Source: Planctomycetaceae bacterium
GTDB lineage: Bacteria; Planctomycetota; Planctomycetia; Pirellulales; Thermoguttaceae
Length of the DNA: 5,746 nt
Direction: 5' to 3'
Assembly: GCA_031288765.1 (NCBI GenBank)
Contig: JAITQV010000314.1
Coordinates: forward strand, 1 to 5,746
This document shows, piece by piece, positions 1 through 5,404 of this stretch. How positions within the stretch are numbered: the stretch's first letter is position 1; each line of letters opens with the position of its first letter. The position numbers and the translations under genes are program-made. Under the pieces are notes generated by a model that was not told the origin of the DNA, did not search any database, and was given only the letters and a program-made list of their open reading frames with translations.

Positions 1-1
1 A

Positions 2-127
2 TCCATGCGGCATACCAATATCAAAATGACGGGTGTTTACACGCATCTGGATGTTCAGGATGTCGCCGAAGGAATCAACCATATTCCCGACTTTCTGAAC
101 GAAAAGAAAAATGAAGACGAAAAATAA
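2..127 (+). CDS. Tyrosine recombinase/integrase, C-terminal fragment (gene runs off left edge)
   Basis: Only the last 41 codons are present, ending at TAA 125-127. The reading frame begins SMRHTNIKMTGVYTH, which matches the final active-site segment of the tyrosine recombinase family (phage integrase/XerC/XerD fold). The conserved box-III histidine is in MRH (codon 11-13) and the nucleophilic tyrosine is in the VYTH motif (codon 38-40). They are nine residues apart, the same spacing as His270 and Tyr279 of E. coli XerD. The Arg-Lys-His-x-x-Arg part of the site lies outside the window. The tail after the tyrosine is charged and Lys/Glu rich (NEKKNEDEK), as is common for these C-termini. The family breaks and rejoins DNA through a covalent 3'-phosphotyrosine intermediate. 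Whether this is a Xer-type housekeeping enzyme or an element-borne integrase cannot be told from this fragment. The fragment shows no frameshift. Confidence 0.85.
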   Translation, partial: SMRHTNIKMTGVYTHLDVQDVAEGINHIPDFLNEKKNEDEK

Positions 128-158
128 ACCGGATTAAAAAATAATCAAGTAATCCGGT
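128..158. other. Inverted repeat directly after the integrase stop
   Basis: ACCGGATTA (128-136) and TAATCCGGT (150-158) are perfect reverse complements: a 9-bp stem with a 13-nt loop that starts on the base after the stop codon. No T-run follows, so alone it is not a classical intrinsic terminator. It may protect the 3' end of the message or act together with the next hairpin. Confidence 0.6.
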
Positions 159-161
159 AAT

Positions 162-203
162 AGCCGTACTGTAAATAATTTACTGTACGGCTTTGTTCGT
201 TTA
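162..203 (+). terminator. Probable intrinsic terminator of the integrase transcript
   Basis: AGCCGTACTGTAAAT (162-176) pairs with ATTTACTGTACGGCT (178-192) over 15 positions with one T-T mismatch. A T-rich stretch (TTTGTTCGTTTA) follows. The GC-rich base of the stem and the downstream T-rich run fit rho-independent termination, though the T-tract is interrupted. It lies 35 bp after the integrase stop. Confidence 0.65.
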
Positions 204-207
204 TAGT
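179..207 (+). promoter_or_regulatory. Possible sigma-70-like promoter for the mini-ORF
   Basis: TTTACT (179-184, 4 of 6 matches to TTGACA) and TATAGT (202-207, 5 of 6 to TATAAT) are separated by 17 bp. A start near 213-215 would give an almost leaderless message for the ORF at 221. The -35 box overlaps the terminator stem, so the match may be chance in AT-rich DNA. Confidence 0.2.
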
Positions 208-220
208 AAATGGGCATTAA

Positions 221-298
221 ATGTCCGAAAAATATTTTTTGAAACAAGCCGGAATTGTCTATGAAGAAGAAAATGAAACTGATGAGGTTGCCGAATAA
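221..298 (+). CDS. Hypothetical 25-residue mini-ORF between two terminators
   Basis: ATG at 221 follows an in-frame TAA immediately and the frame stays open to TAA 296-298. The product would be MSEKYFLKQAGIVYE followed by an acidic tail (EENETDEVAE). I do not recognise it. No convincing Shine-Dalgarno precedes it; TGGG at 211-214 is poorly placed. In its favour, it fills the small space between the terminator-like hairpin at 162-192 and the strong terminator at 321-372, so something transcribed from this space seems likely. Against it, at 25 codons chance is a sufficient explanation. Alternatives are a small RNA that ends at the terminator, or the decayed end of an older gene. No membrane segment or known motif is visible. 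Confidence 0.25.
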   Translation: MSEKYFLKQAGIVYEEENETDEVAE

Positions 299-320
299 TA
301 ATATTCCAATCTCAAAATAG

Positions 321-372
321 ACCGTCCGATGAATTTACGGCAAAAGAATTCATCGGACGGTTTTTCTTTTTT
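321..372 (+). terminator. Strong intrinsic (rho-independent) terminator
   Basis: ACCGTCCGATGAATT (321-335) and AATTCATCGGACGGT (347-361) form a perfect 15-bp stem with an 11-nt loop. T5-C-T6 (361-372) follows directly. This is a textbook terminator for rightward transcription. The opposite side lacks a clean T-run, so it is mainly one-directional. It ends 23 bp downstream of the mini-ORF at 221-298. Confidence 0.9.
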
Positions 373-907
373 ATTCGTTTTATCCTTAGATTGATAAAAA
401 ATTGCCTTGTTGGAAATACAAAGAAACACACACACGATTACTCGCCTATTCCGGTTAACTGATTGAGTACAAATTGTTTTATAAAAAATAACATCTATTG
501 TTGCGACGTTTTACACGTGTTGCTAAAAAACCGGATAGTCGTCTAAAAATACGAACCTGCCCCCCAGATACAAAACATGACTATGTGTTAAATCAGGCGG
601 CTAAAGTGGAAATCGACCGGGGTGGATAGATTAGTCATAACAATACAAATGTTTGCATTCGTTTTTCGGCAAAATTTTTTGACACAAAAAAACTCTTCGC
701 CGGAAGGTAAGGTTCACGTGCCGGTTCACTGGAACCCTTTCCCAACCGCGTGTTGCCAGGCTCAAACTTGCCGACTATGAGACCGATATTAAAACAGGGT
801 TTTACAAGTAAATACAAACGGAAATACCCATAGTATTTTTCGCAAACCTAGATAAAATAAAGGACTTAGAAAACAAGTGATGTTACAAATCACCTGGAAA
901 TTTGCCA
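373..907. other. Intergenic stretch without a supported gene
   Basis: No reading frame here has a credible start, ribosome-binding site or recognisable product. Visible structure is limited to a short CA run (426-434) and a cluster between 695 and 736. That cluster contains CTTC-GCCG-GAAG (695-706), two GGTTCAC copies (711-717 and 723-729), and the hairpin GGTTC-ACTG-GAACC (723-736). GTGAT and ATCAC form a 5-bp inverted repeat around 877-893. The remainder is AT-rich and featureless to the eye. Confidence 0.5.
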
Positions 908-994
908 ATGAGTAATGATAAAAACCTACCCTTCGCCGAAGACTCCGGCGAGTTCGCCGAGACCTCCGTAGAACTCTACAAAGACTCCGTTTGA
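908..994 (+). CDS. Doubtful 28-residue ORF built on a 21-bp repeat
   Basis: ATG 908 to TGA 992-994 would encode 28 residues: a short lead (MSNDKNLP) followed by three heptapeptides FAEDSGE, FAETSVE and LYKDSV-stop. GGAAA about nine bases before the ATG could serve as a weak ribosome-binding site. The repeat period equals seven codons, so the frame is preserved, and the product would be acidic. The repeats contain the TTCGCCGAA palindrome that is scattered through this window's spacers, so a non-coding repeat that happens to be open is at least as likely. I do not recognise a family. Confidence 0.15.
   Translation: MSNDKNLPFAEDSGEFAETSVELYKDSV
932..994 (+). repeat. Three degenerate copies of a 21-bp tandem repeat
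   Basis: Units at 932-952, 953-973 and 974-994 align without gaps. Bases 10-16 of each unit read GACTCCG, ACCTCCG and GACTCCG. The first two units start TTCGCCGA. The third is the most diverged. The array lies 87 bp downstream of fliS in the sense of fliS transcription. Confidence 0.7.
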
Positions 995-1042
995 CATAAA
1001 TTTAAGATCGGCGGACATCAACGTAACCTTGATTGCCCCCCC

Positions 1043-1062
1043 TTCGGCGAACAGTTGCCGAA
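1043..1062. other. Hairpin downstream of fliS without a T-run
   Basis: TTCGGC (1043-1048) and GCCGAA (1057-1062) form a 6-bp stem with an 8-nt loop, 18 bp past the fliS stop. On the minus strand the stem is followed by AA and a run of seven G, not by T residues, so it is a weak terminator candidate. It contains TTCGGCGAA and, on the minus strand, the decamer AACTGTTCGC that recurs at 1841-1850. Confidence 0.3.
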
Positions 1063-1080
1063 CTTTTGATTGCCAACCGT

Positions 1081-1719
1081 TCACGCGTCCCAACTATTGC
1101 CCGAACCGGAAATCGGCGTTTGACCGGATTGTGAATCATTGGGAGGAGTTGTTGCAGGCGGTTTGGCTTCGGCAAGAGAATTGTCCGTCTGAATCCCGCC
1201 GGTCATCCCAAGCGGTCGAATCCCCTGAATAAATGAAGGTCTGGTAAATGTTGCGGTTCCCGATGCAGTTTGTTGCTGCGGAACACGAGTTGAAAGATCA
1301 AGTTTCGTTCCTTCATTGGGAATTTGGCTTGCCGAAGCAATTGTTGAGCCGAATTTTTCACAAACAAGCCGCCATGTTTCCCGCTCCGAATTGAGAACAC
1401 GCAACGCATCCTCCAATTTTTGTTCATCACGCGACATGCCGCTTTCCGCAAGACGCCGGAAAATAAAAAGATAAATCGACGCTAATTTCTTGGCAATATC
1501 AGGGTTCCCTTCCCGATCAAGCGAACAAAGTATCTCCGCAATAATATCCTGCGCACGGGAAAGCGATTCCATTGCATCATCATATTTTTGATCCTTCCAA
1601 AACTGTTTTGTCCGATGGATATTTTTAATTGCCGCCTCAACCAGCATAAGTTGGAGTTTTTGCGGTGTTGCCGTTTGAACTTCCGCTTGAAGATAATTAT
1701 GACGAATTGATTGCCGCAT
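1081..1719 (-). CDS. fliS: Flagellar export chaperone FliS with extended C-terminal tail
   Basis: This 212-residue protein is a cytoplasmic chaperone for flagellin. FliS binds the disordered C-terminus of flagellin, stops premature polymerisation and hands the subunit to the export gate. Residues about 5-123 show the FliS pattern: a YLQAEVQTATPQKLQLMLVE opening like the family's Y-x-x-N-x-V-x-T-A-x-P-x-x-L-x-x-M-L-Y, then amphipathic helices including the segment IYLFIFRRL. Typical FliS is about 120-135 residues. Here a tail of about 85 residues (126-212), rich in Ser, Thr, Pro, Gln and Gly, follows and looks disordered. The ATG at 1719 is the first in-frame start: a stop lies six codons upstream and the first helix is needed. 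No Shine-Dalgarno is visible because heptamer repeats abut the start codon. The gene lies 151 bp downstream of fliD on the same strand and may be co-transcribed with it. Confidence 0.93.
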   Translation of the reverse strand: MRQSIRHNYLQAEVQTATPQKLQLMLVEAAIKNIHRTKQFWKDQKYDDAMESLSRAQDIIAEILCSLDREGNPDIAKKLASIYLFIFRRLAESGMSRDEQKLEDALRVLNSERETWRLVCEKFGSTIASASQIPNEGTKLDLSTRVPQQQTASGTATFTRPSFIQGIRPLGMTGGIQTDNSLAEAKPPATTPPNDSQSGQTPISGSGNSWDA

Positions 1720-1793
1720 AATAGTTAATAGTTGTAGTTAATCGTGATAGTTCGTAGTGAGCAGTGAATAATTTATGGTGAATAATGATAGTG
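1720..1793 (-). repeat. Degenerate heptamer array abutting the fliS start
   Basis: Read on the minus strand, the segment divides into seven-base units (with a few six- and five-base ones) of consensus (A/C)ACTATT: CACTATC, ATTATT, CACCATA, AATTATT, CACTGCT, CACTACG, AACTATC and so on. It ends in two exact AACTATT copies that touch the ATG of fliS. No protein-coding or terminator role is apparent. Confidence 0.7.
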
Positions 1794-1840
1794 CGGCAAA
1801 CAAATTCAAAAAGTTTCGGTAAATAAGACGTACGCTTGCG

Positions 1841-1875
1841 AACTGTTCGCTATTCGCTCTTAACTTTTAACTAAC
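1841..1875 (+). repeat. Second heptamer array, opposite orientation, overlapping the fliD stop
   Basis: Five heptamers in exact phase on the plus strand: AACTGTT, CGCTATT, CGCTCTT, AACTTTT and AACTAAC. They match the unit of the array at 1720-1793 but point the other way. The last unit covers the fliD stop codon (1871-1873). The palindrome GCGAAC-T-GTTCGC (1838-1850) sits at the left end. Confidence 0.65.
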
Positions 1876-4800
1876 TGCTGCTTGAGTTTGATGCCCATGA
1901 GTCGGCAATAGACGAAACCGTGTTCATGTCGGAGGACATTTGGGCTAACGCCTGTTCCATTGCGTAAAATTTATTGAGATACATTTGCTGTTTTACAACA
2001 AGCCGTTCATTCAAATACGCAATACGTTCCGCATTTTTGGAGATTTTTGTGTCAAGCGTATCGCGTTCGTGGTAAGCGATGCCGTCATAGTCCGTCAACA
2101 AATCGGCAGCATCCGAAAACGTTTGCGCCCAACCGGATTTAATCGTTGTCGGTTTTCCGTCATCCCCCAAAATTTCCTGCTCCTTGAAGAAAAAATCCCG
2201 AATCCCATCAGGATTGCTTGCATACAACGCATCGAAAACTTCTTCATCAAATGTCAGTGTGCCGGCTGATACATCAATTGATTCTTCATTAAGAGTTGCC
2301 GCTTCCTCAGTAAGAGCGGGACGTATCGTAATTCCAAGTGATTGTAATGAATTGATCCCCGTTATTCCATAGACCCGTTTCAAAAGCACATTTGTAATAT
2401 TACGATCAAACGCTCTGGCAACATGGTTGTTGTACAAAATTTTTCCTTGATAGGCTTCGGTATCGTAATACGTATCCGCATTGAGTTTTTCGCGGAATGT
2501 ATTGTAATTTTCGACAAAGGCTTTGAGCGCCACCTTAATATCCATACTTGATTTTTCGCTTGTTATCGTAATCGGCGTGTCGGAAGCGCCTTTTACGGTA
2601 ATATCAACCCCGCTGATAATATTTTTGAACGTGTTCGAACCGGAATGGAACACTATTCCGGCGGAATTTCCGGCATCGCCGTAAACAAGAATTGCGTCCG
2701 CCGCTTCGGACATATTTTCCGCAGTTAAACCGAGACAGGAAAGATCAATATTCATTCCCGCCGCCGTACCGGTTGATTTACCGGAAATCGTCAAACGGTA
2801 CGGAGTGCTTGTACCGTCGTAAATAATCGAAGCGGAAAAATTACCGCCGGCATCATTGATTTTCTTACGAATATCATCGAGCGTGTCCGTTTCAACAACT
2901 TCAATTTTGTATGTTGTACTGCCTTCAATCAACAGATGTCCGTTTTCTGTTTTTTGCGATTGGTTTGCCGATTTGTTGATACCCAAATCGGCGGCAAATT
3001 TTGAAACGCTGTCGTCAAGACAGGAAAATGTTCCGCTTCCGCCGGCAAACTCTTCGAGGAGAATTCCGTCTCCGGCATCGTTAATCCGCGCGTTCACACT
3101 TATATTGGTACGGTTAATCGAATTGATGACATCGCCGAGAGTTTGGTGTGTGCTTGCATCGATAGTTAATATTTCGGATCGTCCGGCGGAATCGGTAATA
3201 GTGATTTTTCCGCCCGCCAAAGTAATTCCTCTGCCGCCGTTTAAATCGGAAAGTTTGGTGGAATACGAAACAACTTGCTTATTCATACTGTCGCCGTTGG
3301 CTTTCGACTGAGCGGAATTAATATTCAAACCGAGCGACGAAGCAATATTGGAACTGGTTGTTGTGGTTACGGTGGCGGGTTCTCCGCCTTCTTCCTCCGC
3401 CGGAACTGTTGTGGTCGTGGTTACGGTTTTGTCACGGAAAATCATATTTGCGGTGTTTTTTCCGGTTGTATCAACGAGTTGGAAACCGGTTTTGGAGTCG
3501 TTCATGCGAACGGAAATTCCAATTCCGTATTTTGGTTCTTCGCCTTCCGCAACTTCTACTTTTGCGGTTTTCAATTTGTCATTCAGCAAGGAAACGGCAT
3601 CTTCAAAGGTTTGCATTGAATCGAGTTCTTCCTGAGTGAACGACAAAACGGCTTGATTTCCGGCGCGGTCTTGAACTTCGATTGTTCCGGCGGCGGCGTT
3701 CGACAATCCGTAACCGCCGTTGAGTGTGGACATGAGCGGAGAACTAAGACCGCCGATAAGTTGGCGGGTTGTTAATGTTCCGTCTTCGGAAGTGAGGGCG
3801 GATTCGTAATCTCCGTTGATAAGTCCCAAGGTGCGGAAAACCGGACTGATGGCTCCGCTCGGCTGAACGAATTGTGTGGTATTGCTTCCTTCGGTCGTAT
3901 CACGGAAAACAATCCGCCGTCCGTCATCGCTGATAGACGCCTGAACTTTTCCGGCAACACCGCCGGCGTCGGTTGATTTGTTGATTGTTTCGAGCAAATC
4001 GCCGACAGTGATTTCACGATGAATTTCAGAAGCCCCCGCTTCGATTTCCTCTGTGGTGGAAAGCCGGTTGAAATCAATCGAGACCATCGAACCGTCTTTA
4101 CAATACACGGTAATTTCCGGCAAAACGGAATCAAAAATCAAACCGTTTCCGTCATTGAGTTGGCTGAGGCTCATATTTTCGCCGAGCCGGTAAATCGAAT
4201 TTCCTACAATTCCGTTTTCGTCCGCCGTAACTCCGGCAAGACCCAATGATGCGGCGGTGCTGCCGCCGGAAACTTCCTGAACCGACAACTTCGAAGGATC
4301 GCCGCCGCTTAAATCCGTAAGAACAATCCGATCGTCGATTATTTCCGCCGAAACATCAATATTATGGTCATTGTTGATTGTTTCGATGACATCGTTCATT
4401 GATACGGCGCTGCGAAGATCGATTGTGGAGCGGGTTCCGCTTCCGTCGGTGATTCGGATGTATCCTTTGGTAAAACCGTTACCGCCGTTGATATGTTGCA
4501 GTTCGACATTGTTTTCGAGTGTCCAGCTTTTGCCGATGGTGATTGTTCCTGTTTTTCCCAAGGCTTCGGTATCGCTGGCGACACCCTGAGCGACGGTTTG
4601 TTGAGTTGTTGCGGCTTGGAGCGGCGTGAAGGTATAAGAGCCGACGGCGGGAGTTCCGTTTTTTGTAGCGGTCAGGGCATCGGAGCTGCTGGTGAGCGTG
4701 CAGCTGTTAAAGCGGTCTGCGCTGTTCAAGGCTTTGATCATATAACTTGAATTCAAGAACAATGCCATCAAATCTTCAAGCGCATTTCTTTCCTCAATCA

Positions 4801-4921
4801 AGAGTTCATTTCGTTTTTCGAGGTTTGTTTTGGTAACGGAGTCAACTTCAATCAACTTATCAACCAAGCTAACATAGTCAATTCCCGAAATAAGTCCGAC
4901 ACTGCTTTGAATACCCGACAT
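1871..4921 (-). CDS. fliD: Flagellar filament cap / hook-associated protein 2, large multi-module form
   Basis: FliD (1016 residues) caps the growing filament tip and promotes flagellin assembly outside the cell; it is exported by the flagellar type III system and has no Sec signal. Residues 3-110 are the FliD N-terminal region (GIQSSVGLISGIDYVSLVDKL). The middle carries hook-IN-type modules, each opening (L/I)N(G/D)GxG and closing LG(L/I): about 144-228, 255-367, 400-532 and 560-648, with a weaker one at 660-732. The FliD C-terminal domain covers about 742-1016 and ends in a helical coiled-coil segment (950-1005, including YLNKFYAMEQALAQMSSDMN). E. coli FliD is 468 residues, so the excess is the repeated middle. 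A Thr/Glu-rich linker at 498-523 breaks up module three. The start is fixed by the conserved N-terminus and a Shine-Dalgarno (AAGGT) seven bases before ATG. fliS follows on the same strand. Confidence 0.95.
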   Translation of the reverse strand: MSGIQSSVGLISGIDYVSLVDKLIEVDSVTKTNLEKRNELLIEERNALEDLMALFLNSSYMIKALNSADRFNSCTLTSSSDALTATKNGTPAVGSYTFTPLQAATTQQTVAQGVASDTEALGKTGTITIGKSWTLENNVELQHINGGNGFTKGYIRITDGSGTRSTIDLRSAVSMNDVIETINNDHNIDVSAEIIDDRIVLTDLSGGDPSKLSVQEVSGGSTAASLGLAGVTADENGIVGNSIYRLGENMSLSQLNDGNGLIFDSVLPEITVYCKDGSMVSIDFNRLSTTEEIEAGASEIHREITVGDLLETINKSTDAGGVAGKVQASISDDGRRIVFRDTTEGSNTTQFVQPSGAISPVFRTLGLINGDYESALTSEDGTLTTRQLIGGLSSPLMSTLNGGYGLSNAAAGTIEVQDRAGNQAVLSFTQEELDSMQTFEDAVSLLNDKLKTAKVEVAEGEEPKYGIGISVRMNDSKTGFQLVDTTGKNTANMIFRDKTVTTTTTVPAEEEGGEPATVTTTTSSNIASSLGLNINSAQSKANGDSMNKQVVSYSTKLSDLNGGRGITLAGGKITITDSAGRSEILTIDASTHQTLGDVINSINRTNISVNARINDAGDGILLEEFAGGSGTFSCLDDSVSKFAADLGINKSANQSQKTENGHLLIEGSTTYKIEVVETDTLDDIRKKINDAGGNFSASIIYDGTSTPYRLTISGKSTGTAAGMNIDLSCLGLTAENMSEAADAILVYGDAGNSAGIVFHSGSNTFKNIISGVDITVKGASDTPITITSEKSSMDIKVALKAFVENYNTFREKLNADTYYDTEAYQGKILYNNHVARAFDRNITNVLLKRVYGITGINSLQSLGITIRPALTEEAATLNEESIDVSAGTLTFDEEVFDALYASNPDGIRDFFFKEQEILGDDGKPTTIKSGWAQTFSDAADLLTDYDGIAYHERDTLDTKISKNAERIAYLNERLVVKQQMYLNKFYAMEQALAQMSSDMNTVSSIADSWASNSSSS
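3350..3427 (-). repeat. Internal direct repeat encoding the Thr-rich linker of FliD
   Basis: Two near-identical copies lie at 3350-3373 and 3402-3427. On the plus strand both begin GGAACTG and end GTGGTTACGGT. They differ by a 2-bp length change, so the duplication is not a simple multiple of three. In protein terms they give TVTTTTTVP and TVTTTTSS on either side of an acidic AEEEGGEPA core (residues 498-523). Confidence 0.7.
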
Positions 4922-4927
4922 AAATTT

Positions 4928-4932
4928 ACCTT
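4928..4932 (-). promoter_or_regulatory. Ribosome-binding site of fliD
   Basis: On the minus strand AAGGT ends seven bases before the ATG at 4921, in an otherwise A/T-only leader. It is the clearest Shine-Dalgarno in the window and fixes the fliD start. I could not identify a convincing sigma-28, sigma-54 or sigma-70 promoter upstream. Confidence 0.75.
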
Positions 4933-5095
4933 AATTTACTTTATATTTTTATAAATCTTTCTGTTTTTTACAGCTATAATTATTACAGCCTTTACGTTAA
5001 TTTTCCGGCACAAAATGATTTTGCAGCGGCAGCAAGAGGTTTACGGTGTTTTTAGCGGAGTGTATGCGGGGTGTATGGAGGGAAACTCTTTGGTT

Positions 5096-5144
5096 ATATC
5101 ATCATTTTTTATCGGTTATCAATTTCCGAAATAATGATATTTTT
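5096..5144 (+). terminator. Possible intrinsic terminator for rightward transcription
   Basis: ATATCATCATTT (5096-5107) pairs with AAATAATGATAT (5129-5140) at 11 of 12 positions. An inner CGG/CCG pair (5113-5115 with 5126-5128) is followed by five T residues (5140-5144). The stem is AT-rich, so it would be weak. No clear plus-strand gene precedes it, so it may instead be a leader structure or chance. Confidence 0.3.
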
Positions 5145-5220
5145 ACATCGAATACAACATAACAAAGGAACATAAAATAAAACAAACAAACAATATGGAT
5201 ATTATACATAATTTTTAAGT

Positions 5221-5302
5221 GCGGATTGATAAAAATTAACGTATAACGGAGAAATTCGGGTATTGTGAGGTGATTCGAAGTGCTATGACCGTTACAATCC
5301 GC
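5221..5302. ncRNA. Candidate structured element closed by a two-part helix
   Basis: GCGGATTG (5221-5228) pairs perfectly with CAATCCGC (5295-5302). Immediately inside, TAACGG (5244-5249) pairs with CCGTTA (5289-5294). The 3' side is continuous over 14 bases, while the 5' side has a 15-base bulge. A 39-base loop (5250-5288) lies inside. Strand and function are unknown. It is not a tRNA: no D arm, anticodon arm or correctly placed T arm is present. I recognise no riboswitch or ribozyme motif. Confidence 0.3.
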
Positions 5303-5338
5303 ATAAGACATTCTCTACGATATTCCCCCAAGATTGAT

Positions 5339-5368
5339 AAATTCGGTTGAATTTCTCGTCCCGGAGTA
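5339..5368 (+). repeat. Isolated copy of the AAATTC-palindrome/CGGAGT unit
   Basis: AAATTC-GGTT-GAATTT (5339-5354), a perfect 6-bp inverted repeat with a 4-base spacer, is followed by CTCGTCCCGGAGTA. The 18 bases at 5339-5356 recur exactly at 5637-5654. This copy is about 250 bp left of the tandem copies at 5606-5728. Confidence 0.7.
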
Positions 5369-5404
5369 GGTAACCATACGTCAAAAATTCATAAGGTAGG
5401 TGGC

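Larger units (their letters stand above)
4933..5338. other. fliD upstream region, no supported gene
   Basis: This 406-bp stretch is AT-rich and contains no recognisable protein. A 69-codon minus-strand frame (5102-5311) has a hydrophobic centre but poor support. Two structured segments are described separately (5096-5140 and 5221-5302). Transcription of fliD must start here or further right, unless the gene is read from beyond the window. Confidence 0.5.

Noticed and set aside
635..817. 60-codon minus-strand frame in the spacer
   Set aside because: It starts with TTG, has no ribosome-binding site, resembles no protein I know, and overlaps the small hairpin/GGTTCAC repeat cluster. More likely open by chance or as part of a repeat.
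932..994. CRISPR array
   Set aside because: The units are contiguous 21-mers with no spacers and no cas genes nearby.
1031..1080. Intrinsic terminator after fliS
   Set aside because: The 6-bp hairpin is followed on the minus strand by a run of G rather than T, so only a weak or rho-dependent end is possible.
1029..1232. 67-codon plus-strand frame
   Set aside because: It lies mostly antisense to the 3' end of fliS, whose frame is well supported.
1203..1451. 82-codon minus-strand frame inside fliS
   Set aside because: It is a shifted-frame shadow of fliS; the long fliS frame shows no break that would call for a frameshift product.
4990..5030. Sigma-54-like site (CGGCAC...TTGCA) on the plus strand, and a weak sigma-28-like TAAAGGCT...AGCTGTAA on the minus strand
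   Set aside because: The first has wrong GG-to-GC spacing and points away from fliD. The second matches the -10 consensus at only half of its positions.
5221..5302. tRNA gene (7-bp acceptor-like GCGGATT/AATCCGC and a TTCGAA)
   Set aside because: The TTCGAA is not followed by a 5-bp arm next to the acceptor strand, and no D arm or anticodon stem can be drawn on either strand.
5102..5311. 69-codon minus-strand frame with a hydrophobic centre, upstream of fliD
   Set aside because: The hydrophobic stretch follows from T-rich codons in AT-rich DNA, the ribosome-binding site is poor, and the frame runs through the structured element at 5221-5302. No family is recognised. It cannot be fully excluded as a small membrane protein.
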